From an uncultured Clostridia bacterium (GTDB lineage Bacteria > Bacillota > Clostridia > TANB77 > CAG-508), in assembly GCA_934141475.1 (NCBI GenBank), contig CAKPCG010000018.1, positions 1 to 35,644 on the forward strand: 35,644 bases of DNA, in the 5' to 3' direction. Shown here in pieces: positions 8,001-15,763 of this stretch. A program made the position numbers and the translations under genes. Below the pieces are notes generated by a model. That model saw nothing but the letters and a program-made list of their open reading frames with translations. It had not been told where the DNA came from and did no database searches. Positions within the stretch are counted from its first letter, which is position 1. Each line of letters opens with the position of its first letter.

Positions 8001-9478
8001 TTTACAAACTCTGCAAAATCTTCTATAACTTTTCCATCTTTTACTTTCATTATACCAATTTCTGTTATCTTTTCTGTTTTAGCAGAAAGTCCTGTTGTTT
8101 CCAAATCTAGTACACAATATGTTGTGTCTATGTCTTGTCCTTTATCATTTACAACTACTGGCGAACCATCTGGAACTAAATATGCTTCTACTCCATAAAT
8201 TATCTTCATTTCTGGATTATCAAGTCCAAGTAATTTATGTGCTTCTGGAAATGCTTGTACAACTCCATGATCTGTTATAGCTAAGCTTTTCCATCCCCAT
8301 TTCATCGCTCTTTTTATCAAATCTGTTGCTGATGTAATTGCATCCATTTGGCTCATTTGTGTATGCATATGTAGTTCTACTCTTTTTACATCAGCTAAAT
8401 CTTGGCGTACTTTTCTTTTTATTCCATCTGTTTCTACAACTACATTTGCTAAAATTTCTAATTCGTGTGTAAAATTACTTATTCCTGATTTTCCTTCTAA
8501 TTTTACTCCTTTGGCTGATGATAGTTTTGATACTATTTTTTGTTTTTCTTCTGGTTTTGCAAAAATTTTACATGCTATTGTACTTGTTCCATCATATACA
8601 TTAAATGATATTAGGAATTTACCACTTTTTAATTCTTTTTCTTCTATGCTTCCACCTAATATTTCTCCACTTATTGCTGCCATATCATCATCTGGTGATA
8701 TGTCTATTATTTTTATTATATTTGTTCTTAAATTTGGATTTCTTCCACAAATTAGTGGTGTGTCTTCCTCGGGTTCTTCAAAAGGCGGAATTTCTGGTGG
8801 TGGAATTTCTGGCATATTATTTTCAGGCTTATTTTTAGGGTTATCTTTTTTAATCTCATTTTGATTTTTATTAGCTTGTTTTTTGTTTGCCATTTCTTCT
8901 GCTATTTGCTCTCCTATTGCCATATGTTCTAGTGCCTTTTGTATTGCCATATTTTTGCTTTGTTCTCTTTTTTTCTCAAGCTCTTTTTCATCTTCTTCGT
9001 TTATATTTTCTATAAATTCTATTTTATAATTATATCCAAATAAATTATTAATTACCCTTTCTAGTTCTCTATCTAGTTTTCTACCTCTTAAAAAATCTGC
9101 TCCTTTTATTTTCATACTTACTGTTATTTTATTATTTGTTACTTCTATAGTACTTTTTAAAAGTATCATTGGACGCATTAATGGATATTTATGTACCATA
9201 TAACATATTAAATTTTCCCATTCTTTTTCTATTGGTTTTATTGTTACATTTTCTAGGTATTTTATTTTTATATCTATATTAGAAAATTGAAATCTTTCTT
9301 TTAAAAATTTTTCAAAATACCATAGTTCTTTTATTTCTAGGTAATTTTCACTTTCTAAGTCTATTTCTAATACATTTGCTTTTTTTATTAGATTTAATTC
9401 AAGTATTTTGGCTTCTTTTATTATGTTTTCTGTTTTATAGTCACTAAATACTTCACCTATTGTTTTTTTAGTTTGCAT
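5043..9478 (-). CDS. polC: DNA polymerase III PolC, needs two +1 frameshifts
   Basis: Gram-positive replicative polymerase alpha subunit with built-in proofreading, about 1477 residues when rejoined. In order: N-terminal region, an OB fold (about 250-350), PHP first half (VELHMHTQMSQMDA, about 367), DEDDh exonuclease (YCVLDLETTGL about 454, VAHNATFDIGFL about 536, HRALDDVDTT about 596), PHP second half, palm, four-cysteine zinc knuckle (CSKC...CPKC), PDIDLNFSGEYQ, and helix-hairpin-helix and C-terminal domains. The frame breaks after HIP (about residue 853) and again after GSRGSV (about 922). Both sites are in-frame CGG preceding an expected glycine. Zero-frame products stop 2 and 25 codons after the respective CGGs and lack the polymerase core. 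ATG 9478 is preferred over GTG 9484 for ribosome-site spacing (AAAGGAGC). It is the only family C polymerase in the window and is expected to be essential, which argues against it being a pseudogene. Confidence 0.95.
6709..6711 (-). other. In-frame CGG with +1 shift (polC site 2)
   Basis: Zero frame reads GTA CGG TTC. Skipping the C at 6711 gives GTA GGT TCA, restoring GSRGSVGSSFV, a near-invariant palm motif of PolC. This is the only one of the four sites where the glycine codon is GGT. Confidence 0.8.
6917..6919 (-). other. In-frame CGG with +1 shift (polC site 1)
   Basis: Zero frame reads CCA CGG ATG TGA, stopping two codons after CGG. Skipping the C at 6919 gives CCA GGA TGT GAA, restoring HIPGCEQTI and leading into the LYGETLP segment expected in PolC. 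Confidence 0.8.
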
Positions 9479-9500
9479 TTTCACGCTCCTTTAGGTTTTA

Positions 9501-9529
9501 ATTATATACTAATTTATTTTTTTCTTCAA
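9501..9529 (-). promoter_or_regulatory. Promoter of polC
   Basis: Minus-strand TTGAAG (9524-9529), 17-base spacer, perfect TATAAT (9501-9506), 22 bases before the polC start codon. Confidence 0.65.
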
Positions 9530-9541
9530 TTGTTATTTATG

Positions 9542-9889
9542 TTTTAAGTTTCGGTCTTTTTTGAAAATATTCCGAAACGTTATCCACAGAATTATGAAAT
9601 TTATGTAAAAATAAAGAAAAACCGCCATTGTTTTAGTATAATTAAGTTGAATTTAAAAAAAATACACTAAACAAAAAAATGTAGGTTTTTCTATGGACAA
9701 TTTTACCACAAATAATTATGAAATGAAAAGAGATATTATAAATTTTTCTAAAAAAATTTCTGAAAGTACAAGCAAACCAGAATCAAAATCCTTAAAAACG
9801 AATGTATATCTATGGTTTTATCAAGTAGCAAGATTTACCAATTTTCTATTTTTTAATAATTTATTTCTGTAAAAAACCGAAACTTAAAA
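9542..9889 (+). mobile_element. Inverted-repeat-bounded transposon relic (MITE-like)
   Basis: About 348 bases bounded by nearly perfect terminal inverted repeats: TTTTAAGTTTCGGTCTTTTT at 9542 and its reverse complement, with one mismatch, ending at 9889. Inside are a TATAAT-type promoter and the first codons of a transposase-like reading frame ending just before the right repeat. This looks like an internally deleted, non-autonomous copy. I could not identify a clear target duplication or the family. Confidence 0.65.
9693..9872 (+). pseudogene. Truncated transposase N-terminus
   Basis: A 59-codon frame starting MDNFTTNNYEMKRDIINF and running through SKKISESTSKPES before diverging into hydrophobic sequence that stops at the right inverted repeat. 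The beginning resembles N-termini of clostridial IS4-like transposases as I remember them, but all catalytic domains are missing. Probably not functional. Confidence 0.45.
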
Positions 9890-10076
9890 ATTCAAACACT
9901 ATTGTTTTTTTATGTAAATTATGATAAAGTATATGTTGTATTAAACAGAAGGGAGAAATTGTATAACACTCTTATAACTATATCCCACTTTAGCAGGTGT
10001 GCCTGCCTGGAAAGCCTCTTGTTAAATCAAAAGGGGTTTTACTTTTTATTTAAATTTAGTACCATTGGGGGTATTT

Positions 10077-10337
10077 ATGGAAAAAGAATTAGAATATAAA
10101 ATATTTTATTTAAATGATTATGATGATATTTTTTATATGCAAAAAGAAATAAAAGATTATGTAAAATTATTAAAGCTTAATTATCCTAATGCAATTATAA
10201 CAAAGGAATTTTACAAAGGAAAGAATATTTTAGTTAGAGCAACTTTAGTATATAACATTGAAAAAAATCATCAAACAATAAAAACCAAAGAAAAGGAAAT
10301 TGATGATTGGTATATAAGAGGTCGCGGAGAAAGATAA
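10077..10337 (+). CDS. Unrecognised 86-residue passenger protein
   Basis: An 86-residue protein beginning MEKELEYKIFYLNDYDD and ending DDWYIRGRGER; mixed charge, no membrane segment, no domain I can name. ATG 10077 follows GGGGG at good spacing; a TTG twelve bases upstream is less likely. It lies between palindromic IS200/IS605-like ends with no transposase, so it may be cargo of a non-autonomous element or a gene exploiting those ends. No in-frame CGG (it has CGC GGA). Confidence 0.6.
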   Translation: MEKELEYKIFYLNDYDDIFYMQKEIKDYVKLLKLNYPNAIITKEFYKGKNILVRATLVYNIEKNHQTIKTKEKEIDDWYIRGRGER

Positions 10338-10362
10338 ATTGATTTTCCTTGTAACAAATCAT

Positions 10363-10405
10363 AACCACCCGTAAAACGGGTGGTTTGCTCTTAGCCTAGA
10401 AGGCT
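10363..10405 (+). repeat. Right-end hairpins of the IS200/IS605-like element
   Basis: A nine-base perfect stem with an AAA loop (10364-10384) and a four-base stem (10393-10405). The arrangement matches transposase-recognised subterminal hairpins and could also be transcribed as part of a right-end RNA. Confidence 0.6.
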
Positions 10406-10411
10406 TTTGTA

Positions 10412-11173
10412 CTAGCACTTCTGGGCTTCAAACAAATTATCCATATTATATAAACCTTTATCTTGTTTTACAAGAAATTCTGCTGCTTTTATTGCTCCTT
10501 CTGCAAATACATTTCTTGAATAAGATGTATGCTTTATTTCAAATGTTTCAAATTCTCCAAAAAATTTTACGGTGTGTTCTCCAACTATGTTTCCGCCTCT
10601 AATTGACGTAATTCCTATTTCTTTTTTCCCTCTTGGCTCATGTTTGCTATGTCTATCATATTCAAATTTATATTCTCCACCTAAAGAAGTATTTATTGTA
10701 TTAGCTAACATATTGGCTGTTCCACTAGGGCTGTCAATTTTTCTATTATGGTGTGTTTCTATAATTTCTATATCTGTGTCTTTTAATTTAGGTGCAATTT
10801 GCTCTAATATTTTTTGGAATAAATTAATGCTAAATGACATATTGGCTGATTTAAATATTGGAATATATTTTGCATATTCCATAATTTTTTGTTCTTCTTT
10901 CTTTGAAAATCCTGTTGTTGCTATAACTACTGGTATTTTGTTTTCTTTTGCGTATTCTAGTATTTTAAAAGTTGCATATGGAATAGAAAAATCTATTATT
11001 ACATCTATTTTCTCCTTTATATTATTAGGATTTTCATATACTATATATCTAGTGTTTTCTTTGTTTTGTTTGTCTACGCCACATACTGTTTTCATATTTT
11101 CACTTTTTTCTATTAATCTGCTAACTTCTTGTCCCATTTTACCATTACATCCATTTATCAATACATTTATCAT
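10412..11173 (-). CDS. dapB: 4-hydroxy-tetrahydrodipicolinate reductase, IS-altered C-terminus
   Basis: NAD(P)H-dependent reductase of the lysine/diaminopimelate pathway, 253 residues. Rossmann motif NGCNGKMGQ (7-15); active-site HHNRKIDSPSGTA (141-153); late substrate and tetramer region VGEHTVKFFGEFETFEI. Family members usually end shortly after GLYNMDNL; here the last residues (about FEAQKC) are read from the right end of the neighbouring IS200/IS605-like element, so insertion trimmed and replaced the tail without touching the catalytic core. The start ATG overlaps the stop of the upstream HD gene (ATGA), implying translational coupling. It acts on the DapA product; dapA is 0.7 kb upstream as a separate transcript. 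Confidence 0.93.
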   Translation of the reverse strand: MINVLINGCNGKMGQEVSRLIEKSENMKTVCGVDKQNKENTRYIVYENPNNIKEKIDVIIDFSIPYATFKILEYAKENKIPVVIATTGFSKKEEQKIMEYAKYIPIFKSANMSFSINLFQKILEQIAPKLKDTDIEIIETHHNRKIDSPSGTANMLANTINTSLGGEYKFEYDRHSKHEPRGKKEIGITSIRGGNIVGEHTVKFFGEFETFEIKHTSYSRNVFAEGAIKAAEFLVKQDKGLYNMDNLFEAQKC

Positions 11174-11679
11174 TTTATAATTTTCTCCTTTATATTTTTT
11201 ATTTTTTCATTATGTTCTTTTATTTTTATAAATGCCTCTGCTACGGCAAAATATTTGTCTACTAATGTTATTATAAAAGTTTCTTTATACTTTGGAATTG
11301 CCAGTGTTACTGGCCACATATGTTTTATTATTATATCTTTTTCTTTTTCATTTAGAGTTAAAAATGTAGATGCTTGTTCATATGCAGTTTTTCCATGTGT
11401 AAAAGCATGTAAACCTTTCCTACCATTTTCTCTTTTTCTCCAATCATATAAGAACAGGTCATGTAGCATTCCTGCTCTTGCAGCTGATATATAATCTAAA
11501 TGATACTTTTTACATATTAAATATGTATTATATGATACAAATAAACAATGGTCAAAACATGTTGTGTTGTAATGTTGTCTATATTTTTTCATTTCTTGTA
11601 CTTTTTCTTGACCAAGTAAGTCTAAAATTATATTCATATAATCTTTATCTTTTAGTATTTTTTCTTTATCTCTTACCAC
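11170..11679 (-). CDS. HD-domain phosphohydrolase, putative
   Basis: A 169-residue HD-superfamily protein. H44 in CFDHCLFV, H73-D74 in AGMLHDLFLYDW, and further histidines in HAFTHGKTAY and HMWP form the metal-binding set. Such stand-alone clostridial HD proteins are predicted metal-dependent phosphohydrolases of unknown substrate. GTG start behind AAGGAG. It overlaps dapB by four bases and shares its promoter (11714-11742). No dedicated lysine-pathway role is known to me. Confidence 0.75.
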   Translation of the reverse strand: MVRDKEKILKDKDYMNIILDLLGQEKVQEMKKYRQHYNTTCFDHCLFVSYNTYLICKKYHLDYISAARAGMLHDLFLYDWRKRENGRKGLHAFTHGKTAYEQASTFLTLNEKEKDIIIKHMWPVTLAIPKYKETFIITLVDKYFAVAEAFIKIKEHNEKIKNIKEKIIK

Positions 11680-11713
11680 TTTAAAGTCTCCTTAGTTTTA
11701 TAATTCAATTTTC

Positions 11714-11742
11714 ATTATAACATTATTTTATAGATATTACAA
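11714..11742 (-). promoter_or_regulatory. Promoter of HD gene-dapB
   Basis: Minus-strand TTGTAA (11737-11742), 17-base spacer, perfect TATAAT (11714-11719), 35 bases before the GTG start. It lies just after the dapA terminator, so the two dap transcripts are separate. Confidence 0.65.
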
Positions 11743-11751
11743 TTACAAAAA

Positions 11752-11776
11752 TTTGGAAAAGAACTTCTCTTCCAAA
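11752..11776 (-). terminator. Terminator after dapA
   Basis: TTTGGAAAAGA (11752-11762) pairs with TCTCTTCCAAA (11766-11776) with one mismatch and a three-base loop. A T-rich run follows on the minus strand. Confidence 0.7.
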
Positions 11777-11833
11777 CTTTTGTATTTTTCCCTATTTCTC
11801 TAATTTTTATTTGCATTTTATTTTTTCATTTTT

Positions 11834-12721
11834 TTAGTTTTCTTTTTTTAGTTCTTCCATAGCTTTCTTTAATATCTCTCTGTTTTTTTCACTAATTTTT
11901 ATAAGTGGCAATCTTGGTTCACCAAAGTTATAGCCTTTTATATTAAGTGCTTCTTTTACAGGAATTGGATTTACTTCAGAAAATAAAGCATTTATTAATG
12001 GTATTGCATCTATTTGCATATTTTTTGCCTTTTCTATATTACCATTAAAATAATTAATGCACATTTCGTGTGTATATTTTGGCTCTATATTTGATAATAC
12101 TGAAATTACTCCTATCCCTCCTATTGATAATATTGGTACTATTTGGTCATCATTTCCTGAATATATATTTAGATTATCTCTGCATAAACTTGCAAGCTTT
12201 GCTATTTGAGATAAGTCTCCACTTGCTTCTTTTATAGCAACTATATTAGATATTTTTGAAAGTTCTAATGCAGTTTCTGGTTTTATATTTACCCCTGTTC
12301 TGCTAGGTACATTATATAATATTATTGGTAATTCGGTGTTTTTTGCAATTTCTTCATAATGTTTTATTAATCCCTCTTGTGTTGTTTTATTGTAATATGG
12401 TGTTACTATAAGTAATCCATCCACTCCTATTTCTTCCATTTTTTTGTTCATTTTAATTACATTTTTTGTATTGTTTGAACCTGTTCCTGCAATTATTGGA
12501 ATTCTTCCATTTGCAGTTTTTACGGCACATTTTATTGTTTGCATTTTTTCTTCTTCTGTAAGTGTTGCAGATTCACCTGTTGTTCCACAAACTATTATGC
12601 TATCTACTCCTTCTTTAATTTGATTTTCAATTAATCTTGAAAATTCTTCTAGGTTTACACCATCATCTGTAAATGGTGTTGCTATTGCTGTTCCACAGCC
12701 TTTAAATATTATTTTTTTCAT
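11834..12721 (-). CDS. dapA: 4-hydroxy-tetrahydrodipicolinate synthase
   Basis: Class I aldolase condensing pyruvate with aspartate semialdehyde, first committed step to diaminopimelate and lysine, about 295 residues. GTTGES holds the active-site threonines (T47, T48); Y136 and R141 lie in LYNVPSRTG; the Schiff-base lysine is K164 in VAIKEASGD. Numbering uses ATG 12721. A GTG three codons upstream (12730) is the alternative: it sits only three bases from GGAG, whereas the ATG is twelve bases away, so the start is uncertain. Flanked by an inverted repeat over the -10 region and its own terminator. Confidence 0.95.
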   Translation of the reverse strand: MKKIIFKGCGTAIATPFTDDGVNLEEFSRLIENQIKEGVDSIIVCGTTGESATLTEEEKMQTIKCAVKTANGRIPIIAGTGSNNTKNVIKMNKKMEEIGVDGLLIVTPYYNKTTQEGLIKHYEEIAKNTELPIILYNVPSRTGVNIKPETALELSKISNIVAIKEASGDLSQIAKLASLCRDNLNIYSGNDDQIVPILSIGGIGVISVLSNIEPKYTHEMCINYFNGNIEKAKNMQIDAIPLINALFSEVNPIPVKEALNIKGYNFGEPRLPLIKISEKNREILKKAMEELKKEN

Positions 12722-12748
12722 AGCGCACACACGCTCCTTTTTTTGTTG

Positions 12749-12782
12749 TTTAGTACTAATTATATTTATAAAAAGTACTAAA
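12749..12782 (-). promoter_or_regulatory. Inverted repeat flanking the dapA -10, operator candidate
   Basis: TTTAGTACT (12749-12757) and AGTACTAAA (12774-12782) form a perfect nine-base inverted repeat separated by 16 bases. TATAAT on the minus strand (12759-12764) lies between the arms. This suggests a regulator binding site; which regulator is unknown. Confidence 0.5.
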
Positions 12783-12816
12783 AATGAATATTTATATTCT
12801 TTTTTAACATATCACA

Positions 12817-12867
12817 AAAATAAATAATATGCAAGCAATTAATCTTTGCTTGCATATTATTTATTTT
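12817..12867 (-). terminator. Long terminator hairpin after mltG
   Basis: A perfect 22-base stem (12846-12867 with 12817-12838) around a seven-base loop, followed by a T-rich stretch on the minus strand. It overlaps the mltG stop codon. Confidence 0.85.
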
Positions 12868-13978
12868 ATTCATCATCTGTTGAATTTTTATTACTATATT
12901 CATACCATAATCCTTTTTTCTTTAATGTTGCTATTGTTTCTTGATGTTTTTCATATGTTTCTGAAAAATATATATCTCCATTTTTGTCTGAAACAAAATA
13001 TAAATAATCTCCATCTGCTGGATTTAGTGTTGCTTTTATTGATTCTTCAGATACACTTGCTATTGGTCCTACTGGTAGTTTTCCCTCCATATTTGGGCCT
13101 CTGGTATTATAAGCATTATATGTGTTTATTTCTTTTGCATATAAATCTCTTTCATTCATGTCTACTTTTATTGCATAATATGTTGTTACATCACTTCCTA
13201 ATGACATTTTATTTGCTACTCTATTATATATAACTCTAGCAATTTTTGCTCTATTTTCTGCATTATTTCCTTCTAGTTCTACTATTGAAGCTATTGATAA
13301 TATGTCATGAACTGAATATGTTCCTCCACCATTTGATTTTCTATATTTGCTTAATATTTTATCCATTTTGTCTAGCATTTTTTCAAATATTGTTTCTACA
13401 CTTACATCTTTGTTTTCAAAACTATATGTGTCTGGATATAAATATCCCTCTAGTGGGTAATATATGCTTGAGTTTTGTATGTTATCTGTTAAAAACCAAT
13501 ATTTATCTATAAGTGATGAAATATAACCTTTGTTTTCTAATAATTTATATACATCATTTTTTGTGTTGTTTGTTTTTTCAGCTATTGTTGCTGCAACATA
13601 TCTCATATTTTTTCCTTCTAGGAATGTTATTGTTACTGTTTCGTCCATAACTTTACCTGATGCTATTATATCAATTACTTCTGGTAATGTTTCATTTCCT
13701 GTAAATAGGTATTTTCCTGCTTGTAATCCATTTATTTCATTTAAAGCAATATATATTTTTGATGCAAACTCATTTTTTATTACACCTTTTTCTTTTAGTA
13801 ATTTTAGTATTTCTTTTGTACTTGTTCCTGATTTTATTTCAACTTCTGCTTCAATATTTTGTGATGAATCTTTATTTGGACTTTTTTGTTGTAAATTGTA
13901 CCAAATAATTGCTGATATTATTGTAATTATAACAACTAAAAAAATTATACCTATTATTATATATCCTTTTTTCTTCAT
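12866..13978 (-). CDS. mltG: Endolytic murein transglycosylase MltG
   Basis: Membrane-anchored YceG-like transglycosylase that cleaves nascent glycan strands, 370 residues. One N-terminal membrane segment (about 5-28), a LysM-like region (EVEIKSGTSTKEILKLLKEK), then the catalytic domain with YPLEGYLYPDTY and the catalytic glutamate E234 in IASIVELEGNN, followed by ARVIYNRV and LGSDVTTYYA. Start ATG 13978 behind AAAGAGGA. It follows the stalk/SH3 protein by 15 bases, so the two are probably co-transcribed, possibly with lexA upstream. Confidence 0.93.
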   Translation of the reverse strand: MKKKGYIIIGIIFLVVIITIISAIIWYNLQQKSPNKDSSQNIEAEVEIKSGTSTKEILKLLKEKGVIKNEFASKIYIALNEINGLQAGKYLFTGNETLPEVIDIIASGKVMDETVTITFLEGKNMRYVAATIAEKTNNTKNDVYKLLENKGYISSLIDKYWFLTDNIQNSSIYYPLEGYLYPDTYSFENKDVSVETIFEKMLDKMDKILSKYRKSNGGGTYSVHDILSIASIVELEGNNAENRAKIARVIYNRVANKMSLGSDVTTYYAIKVDMNERDLYAKEINTYNAYNTRGPNMEGKLPVGPIASVSEESIKATLNPADGDYLYFVSDKNGDIYFSETYEKHQETIATLKKKGLWYEYSNKNSTDDE

Positions 13979-13993
13979 AGTATGTCCTCTTTC

Positions 13994-14935
13994 TTATAAT
14001 TCTACTTTTATTCCGCATTCACTTAATGTTGGAACAATTTCAATTTTAAATCTTTCGTAACTTGCTGTATCTGTTCCACTATATGTAATTTTCACATACA
14101 TCTTATCATTTTTTATTGCTTCTTGCAATATTAAATTTATAATATTTTCTCTTTTTTCAAATGTTGTTATTTCTTTTTTAGTAATATCATATTCTAATAT
14201 ATTTTGTTCTTGGGCTTGTTCTTCATTTTGAGTAAAGTCTTCTCTTTCTGTTGTTATATTTTCTAATGCTTTTTTTTCGACATATCCTATTATTCCATTT
14301 TGTGTTCTTATTTTAGCATATTTTCCTTCTTCTGATATGTAACATACCCCATCTCCTTTTTTTATATAGTCTACATTTTTTGTTATACTTTTGGCTTCTT
14401 GTTTTACTTTTATTTTCTTTTTAGCATATGCTTTTACGTATTTTTTGTTTAGGCTATCTATTGTTGCAATATTGCTTGATTCCATATAATTGAATTCATA
14501 ATCATATACATTTTCTAGTTCAGATATTGCAATATATTTTTTTCCTTCTTTTTCAATAACTGCTTTTTCCGCATCTTGGTTAGATCCATTTATTTCAATT
14601 TTATCTTCATCTTGTTTTAAAGTTGCAATTTTTCTTTCACTTGTTGTTATTATTAAGCCTGTTTCTTGTTCTTGATAAATTGTTTTATCTAGGAATTTTT
14701 GAATATCTTCTATACTCATATATATCTTGTTATTTTCGTTTATTATATTGTCTTCCATTGATTCTGTGATATTTTCATTATTTATTATAACTTGTGTTTT
14801 TTCGTTATGTGCTATTTCTTTTGGCTTTTTTAAGCATATTATAACTATTAATATTAATACAATAACAAAAGCTATAATAAAATAGCTTTTGTTATTTGAA
14901 TTATTTTTTCTATGTTTAGAATTTTTTGAGGCCAT
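13994..14935 (-). CDS. Membrane-anchored stalk/SH3 protein, cut-down GH18-like
   Basis: A 313-residue protein. Basic N-terminus, one membrane segment (about 17-35), a copper-amine-oxidase-N-like stalk domain (YMSIEDIQKFLD, then KKYIAISELENVYDYEF), an SH3-like segment (KKGDGVCYISEEGKYAKIR...GIIGYV), and a tail with EKRENIINLILQEAIKN and ASYERFKIEIVPTLSECGI. Stalk, SH3 and such a tail occur in clostridial GH18 spore-cortex proteins, where the tail leads into the TIM barrel. Here the catalytic DGxxxDxE strand is replaced by KMYVKITYSG and the protein stops, so no hydrolase activity is expected. ATG 14935 behind AGGAG is preferred to an upstream in-frame start at 14977. A role in wall binding is inferred. 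Confidence 0.6.
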   Translation of the reverse strand: MASKNSKHRKNNSNNKSYFIIAFVIVLILIVIICLKKPKEIAHNEKTQVIINNENITESMEDNIINENNKIYMSIEDIQKFLDKTIYQEQETGLIITTSERKIATLKQDEDKIEINGSNQDAEKAVIEKEGKKYIAISELENVYDYEFNYMESSNIATIDSLNKKYVKAYAKKKIKVKQEAKSITKNVDYIKKGDGVCYISEEGKYAKIRTQNGIIGYVEKKALENITTEREDFTQNEEQAQEQNILEYDITKKEITTFEKRENIINLILQEAIKNDKMYVKITYSGTDTASYERFKIEIVPTLSECGIKVEL

Positions 14936-14957
14936 GTAGTTCTCCTTTTTATTCTTT

Positions 14958-15617
14958 TTACATTCTTCTAAATACACCTATAACTTTTCCTAATATTTTG
15001 CAATCTGGCACTATTATAGGATCCATTGTTTGATTTTCTGGTTGCAAACGTATATAATTTTTTTCTTTGTAAAATGTTTTTACTGTTGCTTCGTCTTCTA
15101 TTAGAGCTACAACTATTTGTCCATTTACTGCATCTGATTGTTTTCTAACTAATATATAATCTCCATCTAAAATTCCTGCCTCTATCATGCTTTCACCTGT
15201 TACTGTAAGCATAAAACATTCTGAACCTCCAACAAAGTCTATTGGGATTGGGAATGTATCTGTTACATTTTCTACAGCTAATATTGGCATTCCTGCTGTT
15301 ATTTTTCCAACTAGTGGTACATCAATTAATTCTTTTTCTGCATAGAAATTTTTTTGTGCCACTGGTGCTTTTTCTATTGGATTTCCGTCTCCACCTTTTA
15401 ATAATTTTAAAGTTCTACCCTTTTTGTCTTCTTTTTTTATATATCCTTTTTCTCTTAATTTTGCAAGATATCCATGGACTGTTGCTGTAGAACTTAAACC
15501 TACTGCTTTTCCTATTTCACGTACTGATGGTGGATATCCATCTTCGGTTATCTTTTTTTCTATGAATTTTAGTATTGATTTTTCTCTTTTATTTAGTTCT
15601 TGTGCTTTTCTTGGCAT
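14958..15617 (-). CDS. lexA: SOS repressor LexA
   Basis: SOS regulator, 219 residues. Winged-helix domain with SVREIGKAVGLSSTATVHGYL (about 31-51); Ala108-Gly109 autocleavage site in VGKITAGMPI; Ser143 in VTGESMIEAGI and Lys180 in ATVKTFY form the catalytic dyad. The start is ATG 15617 (MPRKAQELN) behind GGAGAGTG; the open frame runs 41 codons further upstream but that stretch covers the promoter. Strong TTGACA/TATTAT promoter with a palindrome downstream of it. Confidence 0.96.
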   Translation of the reverse strand: MPRKAQELNKREKSILKFIEKKITEDGYPPSVREIGKAVGLSSTATVHGYLAKLREKGYIKKEDKKGRTLKLLKGGDGNPIEKAPVAQKNFYAEKELIDVPLVGKITAGMPILAVENVTDTFPIPIDFVGGSECFMLTVTGESMIEAGILDGDYILVRKQSDAVNGQIVVALIEDEATVKTFYKEKNYIRLQPENQTMDPIIVPDCKILGKVIGVFRRM

Positions 15618-15627
15618 AATATCACTC

Positions 15628-15644
15628 TCCAAAATTATTTTGGA
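15628..15644. promoter_or_regulatory. Palindrome between lexA promoter and ribosome site
   Basis: TCCAAAAT-T-ATTTTGGA, a perfect 17-base odd palindrome just downstream of the -10. It is positioned like an autoregulatory operator but does not match the Bacillus CGAAC...GTTCG LexA box. LexA binding is a guess from position only. Confidence 0.4.
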
Positions 15645-15647
15645 AAT

Positions 15648-15676
15648 ATAATACCATACTAATATTAATTTGTCAA
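15648..15676 (-). promoter_or_regulatory. lexA promoter
   Basis: Minus-strand TTGACA (15671-15676), 17-base spacer, TATTAT (15648-15653), 30 bases from the lexA start. Confidence 0.75.
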
Positions 15677-15763
15677 ACAAAATTTTGCATTTATATTTTG
15701 TTTTTATGTTACAAGTTGCATTTACTTTACAGACTTGCATTTAACCTTTCTTTAGACGTGTTT

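Larger units (their letters stand above)
9985..10431 (+). mobile_element. IS200/IS605-like palindromic element with passenger gene
   Basis: The left part carries a perfect GCAGG-TGTG-CCTGC hairpin (9993-10006) and a second imperfect hairpin. The right part carries ACCACCCGT-AAA-ACGGGTGGT (10364-10384), AGCC/GGCT (10393-10405) and a tail ending TTCAA near 10431. Subterminal hairpins instead of terminal repeats, with a right end ending TTCAA, are typical of the IS200/IS605 superfamily. No TnpA or TnpB is present; an 86-residue gene lies between the ends. The left boundary is uncertain. The right end lies inside the 3' end of dapB. Confidence 0.55.

Noticed and set aside
9985..10431. CRISPR array or riboswitch
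   Set aside because: No regularly spaced repeats; the hairpins flank a gene and match transposon-end architecture rather than a ligand-binding leader.
15618..15740. 41-codon N-terminal extension of LexA
   Set aside because: It covers the promoter and lacks a ribosome site; family LexA starts at MPRKAQ-like sequence.
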